Assembly: GCA_963575745.1 (NCBI GenBank)
Contig: CAUYUJ010016904.1
Coordinates: 708,085 to 772,084, forward strand
Reading direction: 5' to 3'
Origin: Prorocentrum cordatum
Taxonomy: Eukaryota > Sar > Dinophyceae > Prorocentrales > Prorocentraceae
Length of the DNA stretch: 64,000 bases
A program made the translations under genes and the position numbers. The notes under the pieces were generated by a model that had not been told where the DNA came from, did not search any database, and saw only the letters and a program-made list of their open reading frames with translations. This document shows, one piece after another, positions 9,869 through 21,494 of the stretch (position 1 is the first letter of the stretch; each line of letters starts with the position of its first letter).

Positions 9869-11971
9869 CTTATCATGCAGTTGCGCCCCCCCGAGCGGAT
9901 TGGCGCAGCGATTCTGCGTTTTCTTTTTGTCCGAAGCAGCAAATATTAGATCTCCAAGTTTTTTCCTGTTGTTCTTTGTTTAGAAGTTGTTGCGTCGCCG
10001 ACCCGCTCCGACATTGGGCATTCGGCGCGCGGCTTGCGCGCGATCTCGCTTCGACGCGTCATGCGAGCGGCGTCGCCCCCAGCATGTTTCCGCTTCCTCT
10101 CTCTGCTACAATTTTCTTTGAAGTTCAGAATCGCGTTGTCGGGTATCGTTTCAGCTCGCGGTTGCCTCTTCGGGGGTCTTGTGCGCGTCGCGGGCCGCGT
10201 GGAAGCCGTCGCGGGCGTCGCGGACCGGTCGTTCGGCGACTCGGAGCCCTCTTGGACCGTCTCGGGCGCCTCTCGGGGCCCTTCTGGATCGCTTTGGGGC
10301 GCCTGGACGCCGCGCCCAGGACCAGGAGAAAAACCATCTCTGGCCCGACCTGGCAAGGGCGCGCTGCGCCCGGGGCCCCGACGGGCGGCCCCGCCCGCGC
10401 GAAGTAGAAATGCTGCGATGCAGTCGCCGGAGATCTTCGCGCGCCTCTGGCCCGTTCGGCCCGCGAGTTCCCCCCGAGAAGCATGTCCAGCGCGCCGTGG
10501 GGCGCGCGACGAACGGGCGGGCCAGTTCCGACGGCTCCTTCTCTCTTCCTCTCCTGCTGCTGCTTCTTTTTTTTTCTCCTTCCTGCTGCTGCTGCTGGCC
10601 TCCCCGCTGCTGCTGCCGCCCCATCCTCTTGCTTTTTTTTTCTGCCGTCGCTGATGTTGCGCGGGCGCGCTTGCTCGGCATGCCGGCGCGCGGGGCAGGC
10701 CCGCGACTCTGCGCCTGCGATTTCGGCAACGCAATATTTCGCCCGCGATTTCGGACGCGATTTTGCCCGCGATTTCGGGCGCGATTTTGCCAGCGATTTT
10801 CGGCCACGATCCCGCGCCCCTTTGCAAGGCCCCACGAAACCACCCACGATTTTGAACACGATTTGTTTTCTTACTGATGTAAGTGCGAGAGAAATTGCGG
10901 ACAAAAAAGTGCGCCTCCGCGGAAGGGAGGCCAAACAAGTGCGCAAAATCGGTGCCAAGAAAGCGCCCCCAATCGTGGCCAAACGGGGGGGGGGCAGGGC
11001 GCCGCGGGAAGGCGGCGGGGGGGTCGGGGAGGGGGCCAGTGGCCCCCCCAGGGGCCCCTGCTCGGTTGGAGAGGATGCCCGCGCGGCGGGCTGCGCTGCC
11101 TCGCGCGGCGGGTTCGCGATTGCGCCACCGCGCCCGCGGCCGGTCGTTGAGGCTTCGAAGCCAACGTTTGCCGTCGGGCCCTCTTCTCCGCCGCCAGCGC
11201 TGCCGCGCGCCGTGGCCCCCCGGGGAGAGCGCTGGGGCCTCGCCGCGGTTGCGGCAGCGTCTGCGCCAGCGGCCCCCGCGCCCGCGGTGGGCCCTGCGAG
11301 CGCTACTCCCCAGAAGTGGAGTTCGCTCAACTTGCACGGGCATGAGATCCGACCGCCTTCGGCGCCCAGCCAATTCCCCACGCGGCGCTCGCGCTCGAGC
11401 GTTTCCTCTTCATGAGGGCTCTCCAAAGTAGACCTTTCTCGTGGTCCGTCGGTCCCGCGCCGGCGCGTTCCATCATGAATCAGCTTGGGAGGTGTTTCTC
11501 CCGCGCGCGCAATCGGCCGCGCGGCCGGGGCTGCGTCTGGCCTGCCGACGGCTGCGCGCGCCGGTTCCATTTGCGCTTCGACGGCTGCGCGCCCAAATTC
11601 GCGCGGACGCTATGCCCGACGACTGCGGGATGAAACGTCGTCGCGGCGATGAGTTCCACGGTGGTCGCGTGGCGGCCTGGCTCGGGGGCCGCGTTGGTCG
11701 CGCCTCCGCGGCTCGCCTGGCGCGATTCAATGGCGGGGGCAGGCGGCGCGCGGCCATTCGATGGCGCGCGGGCGTTCCATGATGATTCCCCGCGGTCCTG
11801 CTTGAGGATGGCAACGTGTTGGAAGTTTTTCCATTTTGAAATCGCCGCGGCCCTTCTTTTTTTCCCAACCATCCTGTGGTGTTGGGTCCTCGTTTTGAAG
11901 AGACGGTGCCCCGCGTTCCTTCCTCCTCCCCCTCCTCCCCCTCCTTGCCTCTGCTCTCGGCACACCTCTCA
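9869..11971. other. GC-rich non-coding spacer
   Basis: Long open frames exist on both strands (for example 10125-11570 and 9946-11373 on the minus strand). They are Arg/Ala/Pro/Gly-rich, overlap in several frames and contain no domain, so they are read as composition artefacts. The stretch 10,180-10,340 resembles the degenerate CTCTTGG/CTCGGGG repeat family seen at 14.8-16.2, 23.6 and 33.3 kb. Pyrimidine-rich tracts occur at 10,540-10,660 and purine-rich tracts on the opposite strand. I see no regulatory site. Confidence 0.5.
10715..10870 (+). repeat. Degenerate ~20 bp tandem repeat
   Basis: About seven imperfect copies of a unit related to GCGCGATTTTGCCCGCGATTT, alternating GCGATTTCGG and GCGATTTTGCC. 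On the minus strand it reads as the periodic peptide KIAPEIAGKIASEIAGE, which explains the locally protein-like look of the minus-strand frame. Confidence 0.75.
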
Positions 11972-13605
11972 CGCGTTTCGTAGCCCCATAGGGAGCTCCA
12001 CCGAAGGCCCCAGTGGGGGTGTTCGCATGCGGTTCCCCCACCCAGGGCAGCGTTTCGTGGCCCCATAGGGAGCTCCACCGAAGGCCCCAGTGGGGGTGTT
12101 CGCATGCGGTTCCCCCACCCAGGGCAGCGTTTCGTAGCCCCATAGGGAGCTCCACCGAAGGCCCCAGTGGGGGTGTTCGCATGCGGTTCCCCCACCCAGG
12201 GCAGCGTTTCGTGGCCCCATAGGGAGCTCCACCGAAGGCCCCAGTGGGGGTGTTCGCATGCGGTTCCCCCACCCAGGGCAGCGTTTCGTGGCCCCATAGG
12301 GAGCTCCACCGAAGGCCCCAGTGGGGGTGTTCGCATGCGGTTCCCCCACCCAGGGCAGCGTTTCGTAGCCCCATAGGGAGCTCCACCGAAGGCCCCAGTG
12401 GGGGTGTTCGCATGCGGTTCCCCCACCCAGGGCAGCGTTTCGTGGCCCCATAGGGAGCTCCACCGAAGGCCCCAGTGGGGGTGTTCGCATGCGGTTCCCC
12501 CACCCAGGGCAGCGTTTCGTGGCCCCATAGGGAGCTCCACCGAAGGCCCCAGTGGGGGTGTTCGCATGCGGTTCCCCCACCCAGGGCAGCGTTTCGTAGC
12601 CCCATAGGGAGCTCCACCGAAGGCCCCAGTGGGGGTGTTCGCATGCGGTTCCCCCACCCAGGGCAGCGTTTCGTGGCCCCAGCTCCACCGAAGGCCCCAG
12701 TGGGGGTGTTCGCATGCGGTTCCACCGAAGGCCCCCGCATATTACAGCTCCAGAAGGCAGTGGGGGTGTTCGCATGCGGTTCCCCCACCCAGGGCAGCGT
12801 TTCGTGGCCCCATAGGGAGCTCCACCGAAGGCCCCAGTGGGGGTGTTCGCATGCGGTTCCCCCACCCAGGGCAGCGTTTCGTGGCCCCATAGGGAGCTCC
12901 ACCGAAGGCCCCAGTGGGGGTGTTCGCATGCGGTTCCCCCACCCAGGGCAGCGTTTCGTAGCCCCATAGGGAGCTCCACCGAAGGCCCCAGTGGGGGTGT
13001 TCGCATGCGGTTCCCCCACCCAGGGCAGCGTTTCGTGGCCCCATAGGGAGCTCCACCGAAGGCCCCAGTGGGGGTGTTCGCATGCGGTTCCCCCACCCAG
13101 GGCAGCGTTTCGTGGCCCCATAGGGAGCTCCACCGAAGGCCCCAGTGGGGTGTTCGCATGCGGTTCCCCCACCCAGGGCAGCGCTTCGTGGCCCCATAGG
13201 GAGCTCCACCGAAGGCCCCAGTGGCTGCTCTCGCATGCGGTTCCCCCACCCAGGGCAGCGTTTCGTGGCCCCATAGGGAGCTCCACCGGAGGCCCCAGTG
13301 GCTGCTCTCGCATGCGGTTCCCCCACCCAGGGCAGCGCTTCGTGGCCCCATGGGGAGCTCCACCGAAAGCCCCCGTGGCGCAGTTCGCATGCGCCCCCCG
13401 CCCAGGGCAGCGTTTCGTGGCACCATAGGGAGCTCCACCGAAGGCCCCAGTGGCGCAGTTCGCATGCGGTTCCCCCACCCAGGGCAGCGTTTCGTAGCCC
13501 CATAGGGAGCTCCACCGAAGGCCCGCCCCGGTGGCGCAGTCCGCATGCGGTTCCCCCATCCAAGGCAGCGCTTCGTGGCCCCATATGGAGCCCCACCGAA
13601 AGCGG
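11972..13605 (+). repeat. 77-bp satellite array, about 21 units, with 231-bp higher-order period
   Basis: The unit runs from GCCCCATAGGGAGCTCCACC through GAAGGCCCCAGTGGGGGTG, TTCGCATGCGGTTCCCCCAC and CCAGGGCAGCGTTTCGT. Identity is nearly perfect from 11,972 to 13,140 and declines toward 13,600. A diagnostic base (TAGCCCC versus TGGCCCC) repeats as A-G-G from 12,134 on, giving a three-unit (231 bp) higher-order repeat. The array is interrupted at 12,677-12,770 by a partial, rearranged unit. Because 77 is not a multiple of 3 and the minus strand of the unit has no stop in any frame, all three minus frames stay open for up to 670 codons. Plus-strand frames close every 69 codons at the TAG variant. 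Confidence 0.95.
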
Positions 13606-13609
13606 CACC

Positions 13610-14839
13610 CACAACGCGTTACCAACAATTGCTTATGGTTGGGTCTTTCGCCAGGATATTTTTTTTTGTTTTTTTTGGGGGGTGCTCTGCCCGGCAAAAC
13701 TTGCGCAGTGCTAGGGAAAACGAGGAAATGGAGAACCAAGATAACAAATGCAAAAAAACAAAATGGAACAACGAAGAATCACATCGTTTGGCTAGTGGGA
13801 AACGCAGCCCGAGACCGAACATTTCGAGTCATATTCTTCCGCCGAACATTACTTCCTCTCGCGCGTCTCCGAAGCGTTCCAACCCTCCTTCTCGGCCTGT
13901 TGCCGACTCATCCTTTTCGGTGCGTGATTTTTTCTCATCGCGCAGTGGATTTGTCAGCGCGCTGTCACGGTGTGCCGCAGTTTCAGGATGCGACTTCGGG
14001 GCTCGTGGCTGGGATCTCTCCTACCAGCGGAGCCAGGCCACCCGAGGGCCCAGCACGTGGATCCCTGGTGCATCTACTCGACGACCAACCTGTCTCCGGA
14101 GGAGAACAGGGTGAGCCATTTGATTTCGGCGACGACGCCATGGGCGTCACCTTCCACGACTGCGAAAACAACGATGACAAGATGGGCGGCGGTTCAGGGG
14201 CTGCGTCGGCCGACGACCCCCGGGCTGCCCCTCGCAGCTCGGCGCCGGCAGCGCCTCCAGGATATCATCCCTGCACGTTTCTTCATCGCGACCTTCAAGA
14301 GGCACGAGGAGCAGACGAGGTGCGCGAGAGTGCCCGAGATTTCTTTCAGAGGGCCCGCGAGGAGTTTCGCCCCGACTCGGGCTGCCAAGATCCCACGGGC
14401 GCGGACAGGAGGGGAAATGCGAAGGTCGACGAGGAGCTGCGCGACGAGCAGCGCGGGGCCACACATGCTCAGACCGTGCTCCCTGGCCCGCCTCGACTCC
14501 AGACGCCGAGGCATCATCGTTCGCGACGGCGACGATAACTAGCGATGTCGTGAGCTACGCGCCCAGGGGGGGCGCCGACAAGGAGGCCCTGTCGCCCAGG
14601 GCCGAGAAGAAGAGGGGCGAGAAGATGGCGAGCCCAGGCAAGACGATCATCGACTGCAGAGGAGAGAAGGCTAAGAGGGCACGCCGAGTGGACAAGTGCA
14701 CCAAGACCCTCGAAGAGCACGTCAACCGCCTCGAGCTCCCTGAGGAGGCCCCAAGGGAGTGGATGCCATCCGACTCGGTACCATACATGATATGCCAATG
14801 CGCCGGGCCCCCTCCCGGGGCGCCCCCCCACCTCGCTCA
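13610..14839 (+). pseudogene. Unrecognised decayed coding relic
   Basis: After a T-rich transition at 13,655-13,690, protein-like text appears in alternating frames. At 13,965-14,538 there is an acidic, polar frame (GGEQGEPFDFGDDAMG, then EVRESARDFFQRAREEF). At 14,550-14,790 a charged, coiled-coil-like stretch appears in another frame (EKAKRARRVDKCTKTLEEH, VNRLELPEEAP). No catalytic motif is visible. The style resembles gag-like regions of the retroelements in this window, but that is inference. There is no single convincing start or stop. Confidence 0.35.
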
Positions 14840-16275
14840 CGTCTCGCGCGCGCTCCCGGCACCGCGCCCCCCGGCCTCCCAGAGCCCCCGCAATTGCCAG
14901 CGACCGCCCAGGGCGACCCCGAGAACCCTTCGAGCGCAAGATAATTGCCCAAGACGCTCCCAAGCAACCCAGGATAGCTTTCGGGCGGTTCTCCGGGCTC
15001 CCAGGAGGCCTCCAAAAGACTTCAAAAGAGCTCCGAGAGGCCTCCCGAGATTGCCCAGAGCACCTAAAACCAATGATTTTTGAATGCATCTGGTTTTCCC
15101 ACCGCGGCGTGCCCCCAGCACTCCAAGACGGCCGAAGAGGCCTCCAAGACCGCCCGAGAGGCCCCCAAGACGGCCCCGAGACGGGCAGTGACGGTCGCAA
15201 AACTGCCGAAGAGGCGCCTCGGACAGCTCCAGACCACCCCAGAACAGCCCCAAGATGAGCCCAGGAGCTGGAGCAGGAGGCCGCCACATGCCTCCGAGAG
15301 GACTCCGGGACCCCCCAGAGGCCTCCAACACGCTCCAGACTCCTGAGAGGCCCCCAGAGAAGCTCCGACGAGGCCCCCCGAACAACCCAAGAAAGCTCCG
15401 AGAGCCGCCCCGAGAGAGCCCGAAGGGGGTAAACTCGTTGATTTGCATTGGTTTTCGTGTACTTGTTTCGCCTTCTTACGTCTTCCGGCTTCCAGCGCTC
15501 TAAGACCGAGGAGTTTGAACGGACAAACAAATGGAAATGACGATTCTTATATAGAAAAAATGCGTGCCCCCTCTTCCCGGGGATTCCACGCCTTCCCAGA
15601 ACACGCGCGGAACGACCCCCGCACCGCGCTCCCCGACCTCCCCGGGGGGGGGCCCGAACGCCCGAGGACAGCCCAGCATGATTCCAGGAAGCCCCCAGAA
15701 CGTCAAAGATCTGCCCAAGACGCGCCCGGGCAACCCAGGATAGCTTGTGGGCGGTTCCACAGGCCCCCAGGAGGCCCCCAAAATATCCCAAGAGAGCTCC
15801 GAGAGGCCCCCCGAGAGCGAGGCCCGAAGAAATTACAATATGTGATTCCATGTTTTCCGCATGGCTTATGGCCTTCTCACCATTTCATGCCTCCAACGCT
15901 CCAAGACGGCCGAGAGGCCCCCGAGACCGCCCGAGAGGCCCCCAAGACGGCCCCAAGACGGCCCCAAGACTGCCGAAGAGGAGCCCAGGACAGCTCCAGA
16001 CCACCCCAGAACAGGCCGAATATGAGCCCAAGAGCTGGAGCAGGAGGCCTCCAGAGACTTTTGGCAGGACTTCAGGGCCCCCCAGAGGCTTCCAACACGA
16101 CCTAGACCCTTGAGGCCCCCAAAAATGCCCCGACGAGGCCCCCAAAACAGCCCAAGAAAGCCGCCCCGAGAAAGCCCGAAGGGGGTCAAATCGCTGCTTG
16201 CCAGTGGTTTTGGTAAACGCGTTTCGCCTTCTCACGATCTCCCGCTTCCACCAGTCCGAGGAGCTTGAACAGCGC
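14840..16275 (+). repeat. ~765 bp tandem direct duplication of CCAAGACGG-type cassette
   Basis: Copy A (about 14,840-15,515) and copy B (about 15,600-16,275) share long blocks with an offset of about 750-767 bp. Examples are CAACCCAGGATAGCTT, CAGCTCCAGACCACCCCAGA, GAGCTGGAGCAGGAGGCC and AGAGCCCGAAGGGGGT (AAAGCCCGAAGGGGGT in copy B), ending in GAGGAG(T/C)TTGAAC. Both are built internally from an 11-12 bp degenerate unit related to CCCCAAGACGG. Minus-strand frames through it (445 aa and others) are Gly/Leu/Ser-rich artefacts of that unit. No gene is claimed. Confidence 0.85.
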
Positions 16276-17443
16276 ATCGAATTCCAGAGGTTTATTTCTT
16301 TGAGTTGGGGCTCCTTCACCCTATCCCCTTCCTCGGGTCCCATCGCGGCTTCGGGGTCGCATGCAACAGTGTTTCGGACGTGATGTTGAACTCTCTGACG
16401 CTGTCTTGGCACCCTCTTGGATCGTCTTCGCGTCCTCATGGCTGCCCCCGGAACCATCTGTAGAACTTTAGATCCCATGGCCCCATGAGTTCCACGAGTT
16501 GAAGCAGTGGAATGTTAGAATTTCTGTAGTTTCAAACTCGCTCCCTGCTTAGTTTTGCACGAAGACCCCGAGAGGCGCCCCGACGGGCCGCGGTCTGCAT
16601 CCAGAGAACATCTATCCCGCAGCCCAGGCATTACAATTTTCTGTTCGTAAACCTACATCCAGAGCGCAGTATCCCTAAGCAGGGTGTTTAAACCCACTGC
16701 GGTTTCCAAGGTCGATTGCGCGCCCGTCCAGTGCGGGCGGGCATGCGATGTTAGGACGTGAGAACATGATGTTTGCACATCAGATGTCTACGCGAAAACT
16801 GGTGTCGCACTCTCTCGCACCTGGTCGACGAGTAAGCTGTCGGGTCGGCACTGTGAGAGGCTCCGCCGCCATGCTGCGAACTCGGAAGCAACGGCGAGAG
16901 GAAGCGGGGGGGGCGCGGCAGCGGGGGGGCGCGTCGCGATGGTCTCCCGGGGGCGCTATCGAGAGGTGCGCGGCGCACGTCTCAAAATAATAATCGCGAC
17001 GTCGGATGTCTGGGGGGGCGGAAGGCAGGGCGCGCATGACGCATAAACGACGACGCCGGGAATGGGGGGCGGAGGCAAAGGCGCAGCAGCGGGAGGCGGG
17101 GGGAGGGGGGAGGGAAGAGAAGCCAAGCGGGAAGAGGGGGGCGGGAGGAGGAATGGGAGAGGTTGCGATTGGAACGCCTGCGCTACGAAACGTCTCGGGC
17201 AGATAGGGCCAGACCATCTCGCGCGCAACGTCGCCGAGCTTCGCAATGCGAGGATGGCTCAAGCGAAACGGGCCGGACCACCTCGCGAGCGACACCTTGG
17301 AGCTCAGTGTTGGAAGGATGTCTCAAACGAAACGGGCCTGGCAACCTCCCGCGCGCGTTCTGACAAGTCCACGTCGCACTCGCTTCCCGCTAGGTCCTCT
17401 CCTGCAGCTCCCTTCCATCTCCCTGCTCCTCCCCCTCCTGCTC

Positions 17444-17474
<31 letters not shown>

Positions 17475-17719
17475 TCATCCTGCCTGCTCCCTCGTGTACA
17501 TCATCCTCTTCCTGCTCCCTTCCATCTCCTTCCCCCCCCTTCCCCCCCCTCCCCCCCCGCCTCCTCTCCAGCCGTCGAAGGCCCCGGATCGTTGAACACC
17601 TGGCGGCAATTCATGATTCTGGCGTTTCTACAGTTCCCCTGCCATGCGATTCCGAGGCTTGCGCAGGGCTTCCAAGAGAGCCCCATGGATGCAAGAATCG
17701 ACAACGATGATATTCCACG
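16276..17719. other. Non-coding region with purine-rich and pyrimidine-rich tracts
   Basis: No supported gene. A purine-rich G/A tract (about 17,060-17,160) and a C/T-rich tract (about 17,395-17,580) face each other 250 bp apart; both are triplex- or hairpin-prone. Between them (17,160-17,365) lie two or three copies of a ~65 bp degenerate repeat containing GGATG(G/T)CTCAA(G/A)CGAAACGG, the motif noted at 1-1.6 kb. Short open frames on both strands are low-complexity. Confidence 0.5.
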
Positions 17720-20700
17720 TGTTTGCCCATCAAGCCTAGCTAGAACTTGAGCGCCTCAACGCGCGCATTGCACTCCCCATGGCCGCGATTGAGAACCTCG
17801 AGGTGGAAGTGCGTCGTTTGGACCAGGTGATCAACGGGGCGCATCGCGCTGAAGGTGGTTCACTGCGCCGTCGGCAGAGGATCATCCAGCTACAGCAGGC
17901 AGAATGATGGTCTCGTGCTGAGATCCAACGGGTCTAGCTGCAGCGGCACCTCGATCTGCAGCGGCCCAGGGTGGCTTCGATCAAGCAGCGCGGCGAGGCG
18001 GATAACGGATTCATCTACGCCCAACGTCAACTCGATGGGGCTGGGGCACAAGGGCGCGAGGGCGTTCGACCCAGAGATTGCAGACCCGCCAGACTACGCC
18101 GAGGGGCTGCCGACCTTCCTCTACAAGTCCGCGGCGCGTTCGCAAGCGCATCGCATCACGCGTGCCGGAATGCAGCAGCTCGCGCAGTTTTTCCTCGATT
18201 TCCACATTTGGGCTTTTTGGAAGAAGCAGTTGCGGAAGCGACTCCGCAGGATGGGGCGCGCCTTGAACGACAAGTGGAGCCACTTCAGCACGATGGCGGG
18301 CGCGGGGGGCGCAGTGGGCACGCCGAAAGGATTTCGATAACCCACCGAGCATAACCCAGGCCGCGCGCCCAGGGCCAAGCGGATTCGACCTTTCACCGCG
18401 AAGGGGATCCAAGCAAGAAGGGATAACCATCGAATGCGCCGCCAGAATAAGAAGACCAAGCGCCAGACCGAGCGGGCCAGGGAGGTCGGGGGCGAGGACT
18501 CGAACGAGGGCGACGACTAACAGGAGGAAAATACTACGCAGGAGAAAGAACCCTGCGGTGGACAACCTGACGCAGCATAAGGCGATTACATCTACGGCGG
18601 CAACCTCCTGCAGCAGTACGAGACGACCTGCGAAGGCTGCGCGGACTGGAAGCTCACCGCCAAGGCTCTGGCCAACATAGAAGAGGAAGAACAAGAAGAG
18701 CCGGAGTCGCTCCCAGAGATGCCACAGGGTGAAGCTACAGCGGCGAGAGGAACCAGAAGACCTGCGACTGGAGCACGGCGCCCTCCCGCCAACGCGCACC
18801 TCGCTGACGACGCGGCCCAGGAGACAGCCAGGGGGGCAGCTGAGGAGACAGCCGAGGAGGACGCTCCACTCCCCCCAAGGCCGAGGTACGCCGGGGCCGT
18901 CGGCGTCTACGTTCTGTCCCCCGACGATCACGACATCAACGTCCTGGTCCATCGTCGAAGCTCCAAGGTGACGCATTCGAATGCGGTTGCCACTCCTGGA
19001 TGACAAATCGTCGGAGGGATGTGGACGCTGCCCGCAGGCGGAATCTGGGCGTCGACGTCGCTGCCAGGTGCGCGGCGAGCTGGGAGCTCGAAGAAGAAGA
19101 AGAAGTTGGGCCGCGCGCCCTCCCGGACAACCTGGTGGAGATTCCGAGCGACAAGACCACAATTCCACCTCGCAAGGGCTGCGGGTTCTTCTTCTTCGGA
19201 CATCCCGAGGCGAGGGGGCCGCGGCATCTATCTCGTGACGAGGTGATGGGGTGCATCAGGGTGCTGTTCGAGACTTGTGGTTCCTTTCCGGAGACAATTC
19301 CCATGCCTGGATCTACGTGGGCGACCTCATCGAGCTACCAGACCTCCTACCCGCGCGTAAGCAGCCACTGCTTTTACATCGCGATGATGGAGAAGGAGAA
19401 GACTCTGCAGATGTTGCAAGACATGGCGGAGTAAGAGGAGGCGATGAAGGACGAGTCATCCTAACTCGAAATGAACGGAACGGACGCTGGTCTACCGACG
19501 ACGTGATCTATCATTTGATATTGAAGAGCCGCGTTCAGCTGGACGCTGAGGATCCGAGCTCCAACGCCACCTTCAACGATCCACAGTCGGGGACGACGGC
19601 CGCGCAGTATCAATGCCCGAGACAGCCTACTCTTCATGTCTGGCTGAAGCTGTTGACGCAAATGCCACTCGGCATAACCCTGGGCCTGATCGAGTCGCGC
19701 AAGAGTGCAAGATCGCGCAGAACTACTTGGAGACAGCAGACGGGAGCGGTGACTACGAGCCTCTCTACGCATACTTCCAGGCGCGCGCGGACACCGAGCG
19801 CCAGGGCCCTTCCGATTCACCCGGTTTCAGAATTCAGTCGGACGCCATACAGCGACTTGCTTAGCTGGGCCCTTGCAGCTCTGACCATGGCCCCCAGCAT
19901 GAACGACCGTGAACTTCCCAAGATCGGCAGGAATCTATCCAATGGCACATTCTTCAGGAGGACAAGAAGCTCGTCGACGACATCTGGGGAAAGCTGGCGA
20001 AAGAAGGCGAGGAGGATCTCGGAGGCACTATGGGCCAGAGCTGGGTTCGCGGCGGGAGCGACGAGGACGAAGAATTGGCGCGCCTGCTGGAGACCCTCGG
20101 CGAGTTGTCAAACGCTGCGGGCACGCTTGCAGGATTCGTCGAGAACCATCCACTATGGGCGGGGCCATCCAAGAGGCCATGAAGGCAGTGGTGACTATCG
20201 ATCACTACACCTCTACTCCAGGACTGGAAGAGTCTCCAGCAGAAAAAGGGCGAGATACTCCTCGGACCCGAAGAAAAGCACATCGGCGCTCACTGGAGGA
20301 AGGCCCGCACATTGCCCAGGAAGAACAATGTTGTTTTCGACCAGATGATGAGCCACAACTGGAAAGCGCGCGCTACGGTCGACGTGGCGAGGGGCCACCT
20401 ACTTGACGCCCCCCTTCCCTGCGACTGGTTTGGCCGTCTTGGTTCTGGAGGTTCACTCGAGGAGATCCACGTGGCCTAAGGATCCCGCTTTACTCGGGAT
20501 TCATCGCTGGCCCTCATGTAGAGGGTCCAAGTGCGCATCCATCCGGACAGCGGCGGGTCCTGGACATGTCGAAGACACGCGCCAGGGTGATTCAGCATGG
20601 CAAGGAGGTCAACAAGAAGGAGGCCAATATCGAGACCGCCGACCGCGGCGCCAGCTTGGCAGCACTGGCATTTATCCAGGGCAAGAATGGCCTGTTCGAG

Positions 20701-21320
20701 TTGAAGACAGGGCCTCCGTGCTGCGAGAACGTCTTTGACATCCTCTGCGAAGGAACGCGTTGCCGCGCCTTCTGCGCTCACTGCGCGGTGCGTGCGTCGT
20801 CCGACGTCGGGCCTGCGATGGGCCAACACTGTTGCACTTTCGAGATGCAGGTGGACCGCAATCGTCGCGCAGGCTATCCCAGGGCGCATGTCCACAAGCA
20901 GCGTTGCCAGACGGAGGCAGCGTTTACGTCAATGCGCTCTGGGTCCACGCTGCGACGATGGGGGAGGTCTGGGATAAGGTATAGGCGAAGCAGCAAGTCT
21001 TTGGATGGCATAGGCTCTGGAATCGCAAGGTCAGGGTTTTCCTCGCGGCACAGGCCATCCCCGCAGCGTCTCTGAGTGTCCACGCGTACTGAGACGAGAA
21101 GATCGAGGACTCCGACCTGCAGATTCTCGAGGCCAAGCTGATTCCCAAGCACGAGAGACGGGTTCCCCAGTGGACCAAGGAGGTCAGCGCAGCAAATCGT
21201 TACCTGGAGCCTGGCCAACAGCACGACCATCGCGGAGTCGAGCCGCAGAGTTTCATGGATCAGATGGGGCAGGCTACGGGCGCAGCGAAGTCTGCAAATC
21301 TCACCATGGACACCGCGTAG
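17720..21320 (+). pseudogene. Long unrecognised coding relic with many frameshifts
   Basis: Protein-like text can be followed on the + strand for about 3.6 kb through at least eight frame changes. At 17,740-17,910 there is a coiled-coil segment (IENLEVEVRRLDQVI, RRRQRIIQLQQAE). At 18,065-18,340 HRITRAGMQQLAQFFLDFH. At 18,580-18,720 YIYGGNLLQQYETTCEGCAD with a glutamate-rich tail. At 19,100-19,430 LPDNLVEIPSDKTTIPPRK. At 19,940-20,160 a charged helix (EDKKLVDDIWGKLAKEGEED). At 20,566-20,890 CRAFCAHCAVR. At 21,094-21,318 LQILEAKLIPKHERRVPQW, ending at TAG. No catalytic motif is recognised. It could be a dead gene or the coding part of an unknown element. A ~235 bp dispersed repeat begins about 175 bp after its last codon. 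Confidence 0.5.
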
Positions 21321-21494
21321 AACCCATTCAAGGATTTATGCTAGAGGTTTTCTCAAGGGATACGTGTTCGTGTAGCCGTGCCGGTTGTAATTCGCAGGTT
21401 TTCTGGGACCACGTGAGATGGCCACGGTGGCTACGGTGAGCGGGATTTCATGTTCTGAGGCGAGGCGGCGCTTCAGCTGCAAGAAAGGCGGGGG
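21321..21494 (+). other. 3'-flank of the coding relic
   Basis: No open frame of note. The segment lies between the last recognisable codons of the 17.7-21.3 kb relic and the dispersed repeat. No poly(A) signal can be assigned, since dinoflagellates lack a reliable AATAAA. Confidence 0.3.

Noticed and set aside
9946-11570. 475- and 481-codon minus-strand frames
   Set aside because: They overlap each other in different frames, are Arg/Ala/Pro/Gly-rich and include a translated 20-bp tandem repeat; no domain.
11972-13605. CRISPR-like array
   Set aside because: The units are continuous 77-bp head-to-tail repeats with no unique spacers, in a eukaryotic context.
11727-13739. 670-, 547- and 290-codon minus-strand open frames with a perfect 77-residue repeat
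   Set aside because: All three frames are equally open because the 77-bp unit lacks minus-strand stops; no start, domain or composition marks one frame as real. Kept as a satellite.
17255-17265. Third spliced-leader-like word (ATGGCTCAAG)
   Set aside because: Only the last nine bases match the leader; it belongs to the degenerate GGATGGCTCAAGCGAAACGG repeat.
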